Positions 7,682-16,397 of a stretch of 64,000 nt of DNA are shown piece by piece. The notes below the pieces were generated by a model. The model did not search any database. It had not been told where the DNA came from and saw only the letters and a list, made by a program, of their open reading frames with translations. A program made the position numbers and the translations under genes. This DNA comes from Rhizobium johnstonii 3841 (lineage in GTDB: Bacteria; Pseudomonadota; Alphaproteobacteria; Rhizobiales; Rhizobiaceae): contig NC_008380.1 of the NCBI RefSeq assembly GCF_000009265.1, forward strand, positions 997,501 to 1,061,500, read 5' to 3'. How positions within the stretch are numbered: the first letter of the stretch is position 1; each line of letters opens with the position of its first letter.

Positions 7682-9514
7682 TCAGGATTTCTTGTCGACC
7701 GGCGGCGGGATAACGGGTGCCGGATCCGGCTGCTTCTTGTCGGCCGCCTTGGCATCGTCGCTGGCGGGGGGCAGGCCGTTGGCGACCTTGTCCTTGATCT
7801 TCGGGATCTCGGCAGCTTCGGGCTCGGAGCCGAGCGCCCGGTTCCACTGGTAGACGGCCTCGAGCTTGCGCCCGACGCGCCAGTAGGCGTCGCCGAGATG
7901 GTCGTTGATCGTCGCATCGCCGGCCTTGATCTGTGCGGCCCGCTCCAACTCGTCGACGGCATCGTCGAAGCGGTTAAGGCGGAAATAGGCCCAGCCGAGC
8001 GAATCGATGATGTAGCCGTCGTCGGGACGAAGGTCGACGGCTTTCTTGATCATGCCGAGACCTTCGTCGAGGTTCCGGTTCATGTCGATCCACGAATAGC
8101 CGAGATAATTCAGTACCTGCGGCTGGTCGGGATTGAGCTCCAGCGCCTTGCGGAAGTTCGGTTCCGCCTGGTCCCACTTCTTCAGCCGCTCATAGGCAAT
8201 GCCGCGCTGGAAGAAGACGCTCCAGTTGGCGCGGCCGGGAATGGGGCCGATCGTTTCGACGGCCTTGTCGTAATTCGTGGCCATCGCCTGGTAGTCCTTG
8301 GCGTCGGAGAGCACGCTGCCATAGGCGAGGTAACTGCGGATGTCCTTCGGGTCGGAGGCGATCAGCGCCTGCAGATGCTTGCGCGCCTCGTCCACCTTGC
8401 CGCCCTGGGCAAGGGCAAGGCCGAGCTGCAGCTCGGAGATGCGCCGCATCGGCGAATTCTCCGGCACCTTCTTGTAGAGCGCGATGGCGCGGTCCATCTG
8501 GTTCTGCTTCTCGGCAATGCCGCCGAGCAGCACCAGCGTATCGGCGCTGTTCGGATCGAGCGCATTGGCCGTCTGCAGGTAAAGCGAGACGATGTCCTCG
8601 GCGCCGTCACGGTTCAACGCGCCGCCGACCGAGAAGAGCACGCCGGCTGCACCTTCTTCGGCCGTCTTGACCTGCTGCTCTTGCTTCTCGTTCTTTTCGA
8701 TACTGTCGCGCAGCGCGTTCAGCGGCGCATAGTTCGGCAACAGGTTGTCACCCACGGAAACGGCGTCGAGCGCCTTCTGCTTATTGCCTTGTGTTGCTTC
8801 GAGGCGGGCAAGCGCCATCACGGCGCGCATGAAGGTGTCGGGCGCGGTCGCGCCCCCCTCCTTGTCGAGCACGGCATCGTTCAGATGCTTTCGGGCGGAT
8901 TTCACGTCGCCGATGGCGATGGCGATCGCCCCGGCATTGTAGTTCTGGAAGATGCGGAACCAGTCCGGCCCCTTCATCTTCTCGACCATCGTCAGCGCTT
9001 CCTTGCCGCGGCCGGCGCCGACGCGGGCCCAGGCGAGCAGCAGGTCGTTCATCATCCGGTCGAGATCGTTTGGCCCCTTATATTTCAGGATGGCCTCGGC
9101 GGACTTGTAGTCGTCACGGCGCACGGCATCCATGCCGCGCACAATCGTGGTGATACGCTCGACGGAAGGATCGCCCTTCAGGTCATTGGCATATTTGACG
9201 CCGTCCTTGATATCGCCATTGAGCAGCAGCGAGATCATCAGCCGCTGGCGAATCTCGGGATTGCCGGGCTCGATCTGCAGCGCCTTCTTGTAGAGCTCAA
9301 TCGCCGTTTCGTAGTCATGGTCGACATCGGCAGTGCGCGCTGCGAGGAAGGCGCCGGAGAAAGTGGTCACGCTGTCCGCGTCAAAGTGAGCGGCCGTGCC
9401 GGCATCGTCTGCCTTGGCCGCATCCTCGGCGTTCACGCCGTCGACGCTGCCCAGCGAAAGGACAGCTGCAAGCGCTGCGCTCGTAAGAAGACGGATGGCA
9501 AGTCTCTGCCGCAT
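7682..9514 (-). CDS. Exported tetratricopeptide-repeat protein
   Basis: A 610-residue protein made almost wholly of TPR helices, with an N-terminal signal peptide (MRQRLAIRLLTSAALAAVLS, cut probably after VNA) and a Pro/Lys-rich tail. TPR units are plain in several places, for example AEPNFRKALELNPDQPQVLN followed by LGYSWIDMNRNLDEGLGMIK. Such proteins act as scaffolds in the periplasm or at the envelope; the partner is unknown. I chose the ATG at 9514, which has AAAGG upstream and begins the signal peptide; the frame is open to 9562. The gene lies between ispB and ispE, an order I associate with rhizobial chromosomes. Confidence 0.88.
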   Translation of the reverse strand: MRQRLAIRLLTSAALAAVLSLGSVDGVNAEDAAKADDAGTAAHFDADSVTTFSGAFLAARTADVDHDYETAIELYKKALQIEPGNPEIRQRLMISLLLNGDIKDGVKYANDLKGDPSVERITTIVRGMDAVRRDDYKSAEAILKYKGPNDLDRMMNDLLLAWARVGAGRGKEALTMVEKMKGPDWFRIFQNYNAGAIAIAIGDVKSARKHLNDAVLDKEGGATAPDTFMRAVMALARLEATQGNKQKALDAVSVGDNLLPNYAPLNALRDSIEKNEKQEQQVKTAEEGAAGVLFSVGGALNRDGAEDIVSLYLQTANALDPNSADTLVLLGGIAEKQNQMDRAIALYKKVPENSPMRRISELQLGLALAQGGKVDEARKHLQALIASDPKDIRSYLAYGSVLSDAKDYQAMATNYDKAVETIGPIPGRANWSVFFQRGIAYERLKKWDQAEPNFRKALELNPDQPQVLNYLGYSWIDMNRNLDEGLGMIKKAVDLRPDDGYIIDSLGWAYFRLNRFDDAVDELERAAQIKAGDATINDHLGDAYWRVGRKLEAVYQWNRALGSEPEAAEIPKIKDKVANGLPPASDDAKAADKKQPDPAPVIPPPVDKKS

Positions 9515-9648
9515 TAGGAAACCTTTCTTCGACAGCGTCCCGACAAATGGTGTCGGTCGCAAAACCAGTTGCGATCACTGATTCACAACAGGATGGCTTT
9601 TTTGAAGCGGCGCTGCAAGAAAATCAGCCTGCGATCAAGGACGTTTGA

Positions 9649-10665
9649 TCAATTGACGCGCTCGATGCAGAAGTCGATCACTTCCATCAGGGCGGATTTC
9701 CAGACCGTATCGGGAAGGGGCGCAAGCGCGTCCCGTGCGATTGTTCCGTAATGGATCGCGCGGCCGATCGTGTCGCTGAGCGTGCCATATTTGGTGATCA
9801 GCCCCAGCGCTTTTTCGAGGTTGGCGTCGGTGCTGTTGCCGGCCTCGATCGCATCACGCCAGAAGGCGCGCTCGTCCTCGGTGCCGCGGCGATAGGCGAG
9901 AATGACCGGCAGGGTGATCTTGCCTTCGCGGAAATCGTCGCCGACATTCTTGCCGAGATCGGCCGCCTTGCCGCCGTAATCAAGCGCGTCGTCGACGAGC
10001 TGGAAGGCAAGCCCAAGATTCATGCCGTAGGATTTCAACGCATTGCGGCCGGACCGGCCGACCTCGGCGACGATCGGCCCGACTTCGGCGGCAGCGGCAA
10101 AGAGGGCCGCCGTCTTGGCGCGAATGACGGAGAGATAATCGTCCTCCGTCGTCTCCATATTCTTGGCGACGGAAAGCTGCAGCACTTCGCCTTCCGCGAT
10201 CACGCAGGCGGCGGAAGACAAGACGTCGAGCGCATCGAGCGAGCCGACATCGACCATCATGCGGAAGGCCTGGCCGAGCAGGAAGTCGCCGACCAGCACA
10301 CTTGCCTGGTTGCCCCAGATCATCCGTGCCGTCGATTTGCCGCGGCGAAGATCGCTCTCGTCGACGACATCGTCATGCAGCAGCGTTGCCGTATGCATGA
10401 ACTCGACCGATGTGGCGAGCTTGATGTGGTTTTCGCCCCTGTAGTCGAACAGCGACGCGGAAGCCAGCGTCAGCATCGGCCGCAGTCGCTTGCCGCCGGA
10501 CGAAATCAGATGGTTCGCCACTTCGGGGATCATCTGTACGTCGGAGCCGGCCTTAGACAGAATGAGCTGGTTTACTCGCTCCATATCCGCCCTGGTAAGA
10601 TCGACCAGCGGCTTTATGGATGCCAGTTTGTTTTTGCTTTCTTCAAGCGGTATGACCACGCCCAA
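9649..10665 (-). CDS. ispB: All-trans polyprenyl diphosphate synthase (octa/decaprenyl type)
   Basis: This enzyme makes the long isoprenoid chain for the ubiquinone side tail. The 338-residue protein has both aspartate-rich motifs: LLHDDVVDESDLRRGK (first DDxxD region, ends in the RRG that follows it) and LAFQLVDDALDYGG (second). GGKRLRPML near residue 58 is the substrate-binding signature. The chain length cannot be read off; rhizobia generally have Q-10. It is divergent from the DUF2007 gene at 10774 and is the first gene of the minus-strand run to moaB. Confidence 0.94.
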   Translation of the reverse strand: MGVVIPLEESKNKLASIKPLVDLTRADMERVNQLILSKAGSDVQMIPEVANHLISSGGKRLRPMLTLASASLFDYRGENHIKLATSVEFMHTATLLHDDVVDESDLRRGKSTARMIWGNQASVLVGDFLLGQAFRMMVDVGSLDALDVLSSAACVIAEGEVLQLSVAKNMETTEDDYLSVIRAKTAALFAAAAEVGPIVAEVGRSGRNALKSYGMNLGLAFQLVDDALDYGGKAADLGKNVGDDFREGKITLPVILAYRRGTEDERAFWRDAIEAGNSTDANLEKALGLITKYGTLSDTIGRAIHYGTIARDALAPLPDTVWKSALMEVIDFCIERVN

Positions 10666-10773
10666 CGACCCGGACTCCTATTCATTCATTGCACCTGACA
10701 ATAGAAAGGGGCGATGGACGCGGCAAGGGGTGAATTGTCGCGCTGGGCGAAATTGGAAGGAAAACGACGGCAA

Positions 10774-11001
10774 ATGCATGAGCTTATCCGCGCCAACGAT
10801 CCCGTTCTTCTCTCCTATGCCGAGAGTTTGATGAAGGATGCCGGAATTCACTGCTTCATCGCCGATCAGGGCATGAGCGTGCTGGAAGGCTCGCTCGGCA
10901 TGCTGTCGCGCCGCCTGCTGGTGGATGAGGAGATGGCCGATCAGGCGCGCCGCATCCTCACCGATGCCGGTCTCGGCGGCGAGCTGCGCGAGCGGAAGTG
11001 A
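10774..11001 (+). CDS. DUF2007-type small protein
   Basis: A 75-residue protein of the DUF2007 (putative signal-transducing) family: MHELIRANDPVLLSYAESLM, a central GMSVLEGSLGML, and the closing RRLLVDEEMADQARRILTDA are typical. The frame is open back to 10714, but the ATG at 10774, preceded by GGAAGGAAAA, gives the usual family start. It ends six bases before the methyltransferase gene, suggesting one transcript. The molecular role of the family is not known to me. Confidence 0.8.
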   Translation: MHELIRANDPVLLSYAESLMKDAGIHCFIADQGMSVLEGSLGMLSRRLLVDEEMADQARRILTDAGLGGELRERK

Positions 11002-11007
11002 GTTCCG

Positions 11008-11778
11008 ATGACGGCCACTGACACTGTCGATGCCTTTCATCGCGGCGGCTTCCATGTGGTGCAGCCGAAGGGCAGGGGCCATCGCTCCGGCATGGATGCG
11101 ATGCTGCTTGCGGCTCTGGTCGCCGACGATCGCCCAGTCAGGGTTGCCGATCTCGGCGCCGGCGCGGGCGCTGCCGGTCTTGCCGTCGCCTCGCGCCTTG
11201 CCGATGCAGAGGTGGTGCTTTTCGAACGCTCGGCCGAGATGGCCGACTATGCCCGCCGCAGCATCCTCTTGCCCGACAATGCCCATGTCGCCGACCGCGT
11301 CAGCGTCGTCGAGGCCGATGTGACGCTGACCGCCAAGGCGCGCAACGATGCGGGGCTCACCGATGAGAGCTTCCACCACGTCATCATGAACCCGCCCTTC
11401 AACGACGCCGGCGACCGGCGCACGCCGGATGCGCTGAAGGCCGAAGCCCATGCGATGACCGACGGCCTGTTCGAAAGCTGGATACGCACGGCCGGCGCCA
11501 TCATGATCCCAGGCGGGCAAATGTCACTGATCGCCAGGCCACAGTCGATCGCCGAGATCGTTGCCGCTTGCGGCCGGCGTTTCGGCGGCATCGAGATCAC
11601 CGCCATCCATCCGCGTCCGGGTGAAAATGCCGTCCGTATCCTGGTGACTGGTATCAAGGGATCGCGGGCGCGGCTGTCGCTGCGTGCGCCTCTCGTCATG
11701 CACAAAGAGGGGAGCCACAAGTTCTCCCCTCTCGTCGATGATTTCAACAACGGCCGGGCGGCCTATGCCAGGCTTTAG
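11008..11778 (+). CDS. N6-adenine methyltransferase, TrmN6/YfiC-like
   Basis: A 256-residue class I SAM-dependent methyltransferase. The SAM-binding loop is VADLGAGAGAAGLAVA (about residues 46-61) and the catalytic N-(P)-P-F/Y motif is IMNPPFND (about 128-135), which marks amino-methyltransferases of adenine. The size and motif order match the group that methylates A37 of tRNA1(Val) in E. coli; the substrate here is inferred. It is co-oriented and almost contiguous with DUF2007 and is convergent with mntH. Confidence 0.82.
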   Translation: MTATDTVDAFHRGGFHVVQPKGRGHRSGMDAMLLAALVADDRPVRVADLGAGAGAAGLAVASRLADAEVVLFERSAEMADYARRSILLPDNAHVADRVSVVEADVTLTAKARNDAGLTDESFHHVIMNPPFNDAGDRRTPDALKAEAHAMTDGLFESWIRTAGAIMIPGGQMSLIARPQSIAEIVAACGRRFGGIEITAIHPRPGENAVRILVTGIKGSRARLSLRAPLVMHKEGSHKFSPLVDDFNNGRAAYARL

Positions 11779-11789
11779 ACTGGCGCCAG

Positions 11790-11807
11790 ACTTTTCCTGG
11801 AATTGCT
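11790..11807. repeat. Half copy of the short palindromic element
   Basis: CTTTTCCTGGAATTGC matches one arm of the elements at 3687 and 3745 in reverse. No second arm is visible. It lies in the 29-base gap between the convergent methyltransferase and mntH genes. Confidence 0.5.
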
Positions 11808-13148
11808 TCAGCCGGTGACGAAGTCGAGGAGCAGCTTGACGTTCAGTCCGGCTATCACGACCGCGATCAGATAGGCAACGCCACTCAGCCAGCGCGGCGC
11901 CACGAGTTCGCCCATCTTGGCCTTGTTGGCGGTAAACATCACAAGCGGGAAGACGGCGAAGGAAAGCTGCAGGCTGAGCACCACCTGGGTGAGGATCAAA
12001 AGCTCCGCCGTGCCCTTGTCGCCATACCAGATGGTGACGATCGCTGCCGGCACGATGGCGATGGCACGGGTAATCAGGCGGCGCACCCACGGCTTCAGCC
12101 TGATCTTGAGGAAGCCTTCCATGACGATCTGGCCGGCAAGCGTCGCCGTCACTGTCGAGTTGAGACCGCAGCAGAGAAGCGCGATGCCGAACAGCGTCGG
12201 CGCGATGGCGAGGCCAAGCAGCGGCGACAGCAGCGAGTAGGCATCGCCGAGTTCGACGACGTCGGTCTTGCCGTGCGCATTGAAGGCGGCGGCCGCCAGG
12301 ATCAGGATCGACGCGTTGATCAGCAGCGCGAAACAGAGCGCGACCGTCGAGTCGATCGTTGCAAAGGTCAGCGCCTCCCTCTTTTCGGGAATGGTATGGC
12401 CATAGGCCCGTGTCTGGACGATGCCGGAGTGGAGGTAGAGATTGTGCGGCATGACGGTCGCACCGAGAATGCCGAGCGCCAGATAGAGCATCTCCGGATT
12501 GGTGACGATCTCGGTCGTTGGGAAGAAGCCGGTAAGGACCGCGCCCCATTGCGGGTCGGCCAGCAGGATCTGCACGCCGAAGCAGACCGCGATGACGCCG
12601 AGCAGCGCGATGATGAAGGCTTCCACCCAGCGGAAGCCGAGCTTCTGCAGGAAGAGGATCACGAAGACGTCGAGCGCGGTGATCAGCACGCCGAGTTCGA
12701 GCGGGATGCCCATCAACAGGTTGAGGCCGATCGCCGTGCCGATCACCTCGGCGATATCGGTGGCGATGATGGCGATTTCAGCAAAGGCCCAAAGCGGCAG
12801 CGAGACATATTTCGGAAAGGCGTCGCGGCAGGCCTGTGCGAGGTCGCGGCCGGAGGCGATCGCCAGGCGCGCGCAGAGCGATTGCAGCACGATCGCCATC
12901 AGGTTGGAAAGCAGCGCGACGGTGAGCAGCGCATAGCCGAATTTCGAGCCGCCGGCGAGCGAGGTCGCCCAGTTGCCGGGGTCCATGTAGCCGACGGCGA
13001 CCATGTAGCCCGGCCCGGCGAAGGCTGCCGCCCTTCGCCATGCCGAGCTGTGACGCCCGGTTCCGACGGTGCGGTAGACATCGGACAGCGACGCCTCGCC
13101 GCGTTCGTGCCGCCAGCCGCTCTTTGGATTCGGATTAAGGACGTCCAT
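11808..13148 (-). CDS. mntH: Nramp-family divalent metal (Mn2+) transporter
   Basis: An inner-membrane, proton-coupled importer of manganese and related divalent metals. The 446-residue protein has about 11 membrane helices. The two unwound helix motifs that bind the metal are present: MDPGNW at residues 55-60 (helix 1) and VMPHNLYLH at 232-240 (helix 6), with Asp56, Asn59 and Met233 as the expected ligands. A Fur/Mur-type inverted repeat lies upstream at 13192-13212, so repression by a metal-loaded Fur-family regulator is likely. It is transcribed divergently from the S49 peptidase gene. Confidence 0.96.
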   Translation of the reverse strand: MDVLNPNPKSGWRHERGEASLSDVYRTVGTGRHSSAWRRAAAFAGPGYMVAVGYMDPGNWATSLAGGSKFGYALLTVALLSNLMAIVLQSLCARLAIASGRDLAQACRDAFPKYVSLPLWAFAEIAIIATDIAEVIGTAIGLNLLMGIPLELGVLITALDVFVILFLQKLGFRWVEAFIIALLGVIAVCFGVQILLADPQWGAVLTGFFPTTEIVTNPEMLYLALGILGATVMPHNLYLHSGIVQTRAYGHTIPEKREALTFATIDSTVALCFALLINASILILAAAAFNAHGKTDVVELGDAYSLLSPLLGLAIAPTLFGIALLCCGLNSTVTATLAGQIVMEGFLKIRLKPWVRRLITRAIAIVPAAIVTIWYGDKGTAELLILTQVVLSLQLSFAVFPLVMFTANKAKMGELVAPRWLSGVAYLIAVVIAGLNVKLLLDFVTG

Positions 13149-13191
13149 GCGATTTTCACCTGTTTTATCGTCAGCGCACTATGACGAATTA

Positions 13192-13212
13192 GAATGATAA
13201 TGCAAGTCATTC
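13192..13212 (-). promoter_or_regulatory. Candidate Mur/Fur-type operator of mntH
   Basis: GAATGA and TCATTC (6-bp arms) flank TAATGCAAG, giving a 21-bp AT-rich inverted repeat 44 bases upstream of the mntH start. Its size and half-sites resemble Fur-family boxes. In rhizobia Mur (Fur-like) controls manganese uptake genes, which is established for sitABCD and mntH in the group; binding to this site is inferred. Confidence 0.6.
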
Positions 13213-13318
13213 GCAACAACAAATTCAAACCCAATGTTTTCAGGAACGCAGCCATTGTGTTTGTCGTTCCAGCGCATACATGGGTGACGATCGTGCGACC
13301 CGAAGCGAAGGATGGGAA

Positions 13319-14179
13319 ATGGCCGGATTCTTGAGAAAACTGATGCCGAAACGGTTCCGCAAGGACGGCATCACCATTCCGGTCGTTCGCCTGCAAGGGG
13401 CGATCATCAGCGGCGGCGGCCAGTTTCGGCCGACCCTCAACCTCGCCAATGTCTCTCCGGTTCTGGAAAAAGCCTTCGCCATGAAGGATGCACCGGCGGT
13501 CGCCATCTCCATCAATTCGCCGGGCGGCTCGCCCGTCCAGTCGCGCCTGATCTTCACCCGCATTCGCGAACTCGCCCGCGAGAAACAGAAGAAGGTTCTG
13601 GTCTTCGTCGAGGATGTCGCCGCCTCGGGCGGTTACATGATCGCGCTTGCCGGCGACGAGATCATCGCCGACGCCACCTCCATCGTCGGCTCGATCGGTG
13701 TCGTCTCCGGCGGTTTCGGCTTTCCCGAACTGTTGAAGAAGATCGGCGTCGAACGCCGCGTCTATACGGCGGGCGAAAATAAGGTGATCCTCGATCCGTT
13801 CCAGCCGGAAAAAGAAAAGGATATCGAGTACCTGAAAAGCCTGCAGCTCGAAATCCATCAGGTCTTCATCTCCATGGTGCGCGAGCGTCGCGCCGGCAAG
13901 CTGAGGGACGATGCGGCGGTGTTTTCCGGCCTGTTCTGGAGCGGCACGCGCGGCCTCGAACTCGGCCTCATCGACGGCCTCGGCGACATGCGCCAGGAAT
14001 TGAAGAGGCGCTACGGCCAGACGACCAAGCTGGAGCTCGTCACCGCCGGCCGCGGCCTGTTCGGCCGCCGGATTCCCGGCGTATCGCCGGTCTCGCTCGA
14101 AGGTGCTGCATCCGGTCTCGCGACGGGGCTTGTCGAAGCGGCGGAAGAGAGAGCATTGTGGAGCCGGTTCGGGCTTTGA
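13319..14179 (+). CDS. S49 family serine peptidase (SppA/SohB-like)
   Basis: A 286-residue signal-peptide-peptidase-like protein. The nucleophile motif is VAASGGYMIALAGDEI (Ser103), followed by the SIVGSIGVVSG signature; SINSPGGSP at about 65-72 is the oxyanion strand. It has no N-terminal membrane anchor: the first 20 residues are basic, so it may be cytoplasmic or loosely membrane-bound. I chose the ATG at 13319, after GAAGGATGGGAA; an upstream in-frame ATG at 13280 adds 13 unlikely residues. A small membrane protein follows 18 bases later, likely in the same transcript. Confidence 0.92.
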   Translation: MAGFLRKLMPKRFRKDGITIPVVRLQGAIISGGGQFRPTLNLANVSPVLEKAFAMKDAPAVAISINSPGGSPVQSRLIFTRIRELAREKQKKVLVFVEDVAASGGYMIALAGDEIIADATSIVGSIGVVSGGFGFPELLKKIGVERRVYTAGENKVILDPFQPEKEKDIEYLKSLQLEIHQVFISMVRERRAGKLRDDAAVFSGLFWSGTRGLELGLIDGLGDMRQELKRRYGQTTKLELVTAGRGLFGRRIPGVSPVSLEGAASGLATGLVEAAEERALWSRFGL

Positions 14180-14197
14180 GAGGAGCAAGAGAGGGGC

Positions 14198-14389
14198 ATG
14201 GCACAGCTTATTACGATCCTGGTCCTGGTTTTCTCAGCTTGGTGGCTCTACCGCCGCTTCGTCTCCGATGCCCGCAAGCTCGCCGAAAAGTCGCGCCGCG
14301 CTGAAAAGGAGCGGCAGACCGGCGCGATCGGCACACTGGTCAAGGACCCGGCGACGGGAGAATACCGGCTGAAGCGCGAGGGAGAATAA
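14198..14389 (+). CDS. Small single-pass membrane protein
   Basis: A 63-residue protein: a hydrophobic N-terminal helix (AQLITILVLVFSAWWLY), then a highly charged Arg/Lys/Glu tail with the short motif LVKDPATGEYRLKREGE. Preceded by AGGAGCAAGAGAGG. The topology suggests a membrane anchor with a cytoplasmic tail. Placed just after the S49 peptidase, which lacks its own anchor; a shared role is possible but only a guess. Confidence 0.75.
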   Translation: MAQLITILVLVFSAWWLYRRFVSDARKLAEKSRRAEKERQTGAIGTLVKDPATGEYRLKREGE

Positions 14390-14429
14390 GAGGCGTCGCC
14401 GCTCATCTGCCGCCCATCCGGCATGCTAG

Positions 14430-14568
14430 ACCCCTCCCCAACCCCTCCCCACAAGGGGAGGGGCTTAATTTGCCGCACCCGCTTTCCAGATCTTCGACGT
14501 TTCGGGAGGAGCGAGGCGGGTACTCCGGGTTAGTCCCTCCCCCTTGTGAGGAGGGGTTGGGGAGGGGT
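14430..14568. repeat. Intergenic inverted-repeat element with perfect 19-bp ends
   Basis: The ends ACCCCTCCCCAACCCCTCC (14430-14448) and its exact reverse complement (14550-14568) bound a 139-bp segment that also contains internal CCCCACAAGGGGAGGGG and CCCTCCCCCTTGTGAGGAGGGG hairpins. It has no coding content. It looks like a MITE-sized or RIME-type repeat and sits between co-oriented genes. Confidence 0.7.
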
Positions 14569-14661
14569 TTTAGATCTCTCCGCCGCCGCAAAACTCTTGA
14601 CCCCCGCCGCCCTCCATGGCACCTGTCGCGCCGATAAATCCCAAGCAATCGGTGCCGTTCG

Positions 14662-15618
14662 ATGTCAGCTATCCCAGACCATATGAACCCGAAGCGCTCC
14701 TTCCAGGCGCTGATCCTGACCCTGCATAACTACTGGGCGGACAAGGGGTGCGCGGTGCTGCAGCCCTACGACATGGAAGTCGGCGCCGGCACTTTCCACC
14801 CGGCCACCACGCTGCGCGCCCTCGGCCCCAAGCCGTGGAAGGCGGCCTACGTCCAGCCGTCGCGGCGCCCGTCCGACGGCCGCTATGGCGAAAACCCGAA
14901 CCGGCTGCAGCATTATTACCAGTACCAGGTGATCCTGAAGCCGAACCCGCCGAACCTGCAGGAGCTTTATCTCGGCTCGCTGGCGGCGATCGGTCTCGAT
15001 CCGCTGCTGCATGATATCCGTTTCGTCGAAGACGACTGGGAAAGCCCGACGCTTGGCGCCTGGGGCCTCGGCTGGGAATGCTGGTGCGACGGCATGGAAG
15101 TCTCGCAGTTCACCTATTTCCAGCAGGTCTGCGGCATCGAATGCTCACCCGTCGCCGGCGAACTGACCTATGGTCTCGAACGCCTCGCCATGTATGTCCA
15201 AGGCGTCGACAATGTCTATGATCTGAACTTCAATGGCCGCGACGGCGACGAGAAGATCAGCTATGGCGATGTCTTCCTGCAGGCCGAGCAGGAATATTCG
15301 CGCCATAATTTCGAGTTCGCCAATACCGAGATGCTGCACCGTCACTTCGTCGACGCCGAGAAGGAATGCCGGGCGCTGCTCGATGCCGGCGCGCCCGGCG
15401 ACAATGCCAACCAGCGCCTGCACAAATGCGTCTTCCCGGCCTATGACCAGTGCATCAAGGCAAGCCACGTCTTCAACCTGCTCGATGCCCGCGGCGTCAT
15501 CTCGGTCACCGAACGTCAGAGCTATATCCTGCGCGTGCGCACGCTTGCCAAGGCCTGCGGCGAGGCCTTCCTGCTGACCGACGCCGGCGGCGTCAACCTC
15601 TCGAAAGAGGCGGCGTAA
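14662..15618 (+). CDS. glyQ: Glycine--tRNA ligase alpha subunit
   Basis: The catalytic alpha subunit of the bacterial two-subunit glycyl-tRNA synthetase. The 318-residue protein shows [36 protein letters not shown], and the [19 protein letters not shown] class II motif. The start at 14662 (ATG TCA GCT) or the next ATG at 14683 are both possible; the ribosome binding site is weak for both. The beta subunit gene glyS is not adjacent but about 9 kb downstream on the opposite strand, so the two subunits are made from separate transcripts. Confidence 0.97.
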   Translation: MSAIPDHMNPKRSFQALILTLHNYWADKGCAVLQPYDMEVGAGTFHPATTLRALGPKPWKAAYVQPSRRPSDGRYGENPNRLQHYYQYQVILKPNPPNLQELYLGSLAAIGLDPLLHDIRFVEDDWESPTLGAWGLGWECWCDGMEVSQFTYFQQVCGIECSPVAGELTYGLERLAMYVQGVDNVYDLNFNGRDGDEKISYGDVFLQAEQEYSRHNFEFANTEMLHRHFVDAEKECRALLDAGAPGDNANQRLHKCVFPAYDQCIKASHVFNLLDARGVISVTERQSYILRVRTLAKACGEAFLLTDAGGVNLSKEAA

Positions 15619-15629
15619 CGCAACAGCTC

Positions 15630-15660
15630 ACCAGCCGTATCGTCCATATAAACGGCTGGT
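15630..15660. terminator. Stem-loop after glyQ
   Basis: ACCAGCCGT (15630-15638) and ACGGCTGGT (15652-15660) form a perfect 9-bp stem with a 13-base loop, 11 bases after the glyQ stop. There is no T-run after it, so it may stabilise the 3' end or be a weak terminator. Confidence 0.4.
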
Positions 15661-15757
15661 CGGGTACCCCGAATCCTCGCGGATATCGGCGTTTGACGGC
15701 AGCCGGCAAAACCGCTTAGTCTCCGCCTCAACATTACTTCGCTGCGGGGGATTCGCG

Positions 15758-16309
15758 ATGTATATTGCGCTTGGCGTCATCGTTCTGGTCGCGCTCTATC
15801 TCGTCTTCGTCTACAACGGCCTGGTTCGCGCGCGGCAGATGGCGGAAGAGGCCTGGTCGGGCATCGATGTCCAGCTCAAGCGCCGCGCCGATCTGATCCC
15901 GAACCTGATCGAGACGGTCAAGGGCTATGCCGCCCACGAAAAATCGACGCTCGAAGAGGTGGTTGAGCTCCGCAACAAGGCGCAGGCCGTGCCATCAGGC
16001 GATGTTGCCGGCAGGGCGCAGGCGGAAGGGCTGCTCGGCCAGGCGCTCGGCCGGGTCATCGCGCTCGCCGAAGCCTATCCGGATCTCAAGGCCAACCAGA
16101 ATTTTGCCGAGCTGCAGGCCTCGCTGGAAACCATGGAAGGCGAGCTGCAGATGGCCCGGCGTTATTACAATGGTGCGGCCCGCGATCTGAACGTCAAGGT
16201 CGAAAGCTTCCCCTCCAATCTCGTCGCCGGTCAGTTCGGTTTTGCCAAGCGCGAATATTTCGAAATCACCAACGAAGCCGACCGCGCCGTCCCCACCGTG
16301 AAATTCTGA
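15758..16309 (+). CDS. lemA: LemA family protein
   Basis: A 183-residue LemA protein: one N-terminal membrane helix (IALGVIVLVALYLVFVYNGLV) followed by a helical bundle. Conserved stretches are EEAWSGIDVQLKRRADLIPNLIETVKGYA and ARRYYNGAARDLN with the closing FPSNLVAGQFGF. The function is unresolved; LemA often travels with DUF2207-type membrane proteins. Here the DUF2207 gene is next but one (17697), with an aroA homologue in between, all on the plus strand. Confidence 0.93.
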   Translation: MYIALGVIVLVALYLVFVYNGLVRARQMAEEAWSGIDVQLKRRADLIPNLIETVKGYAAHEKSTLEEVVELRNKAQAVPSGDVAGRAQAEGLLGQALGRVIALAEAYPDLKANQNFAELQASLETMEGELQMARRYYNGAARDLNVKVESFPSNLVAGQFGFAKREYFEITNEADRAVPTVKF

Positions 16310-16397
16310 CGATCCGGCATTTTGCCTTTGCCAGAAAGCGATTAAGAGCAAGGGCAGATTGCGGCCGGTAATGGTCGCCTTATGACGGAAGAACAGC

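Noticed and set aside
7898..9517. A 539-residue plus-strand open frame
   Set aside because: It is fully antisense to the TPR gene, whose signal peptide and repeats are clear. The plus-strand product has no recognisable fold.
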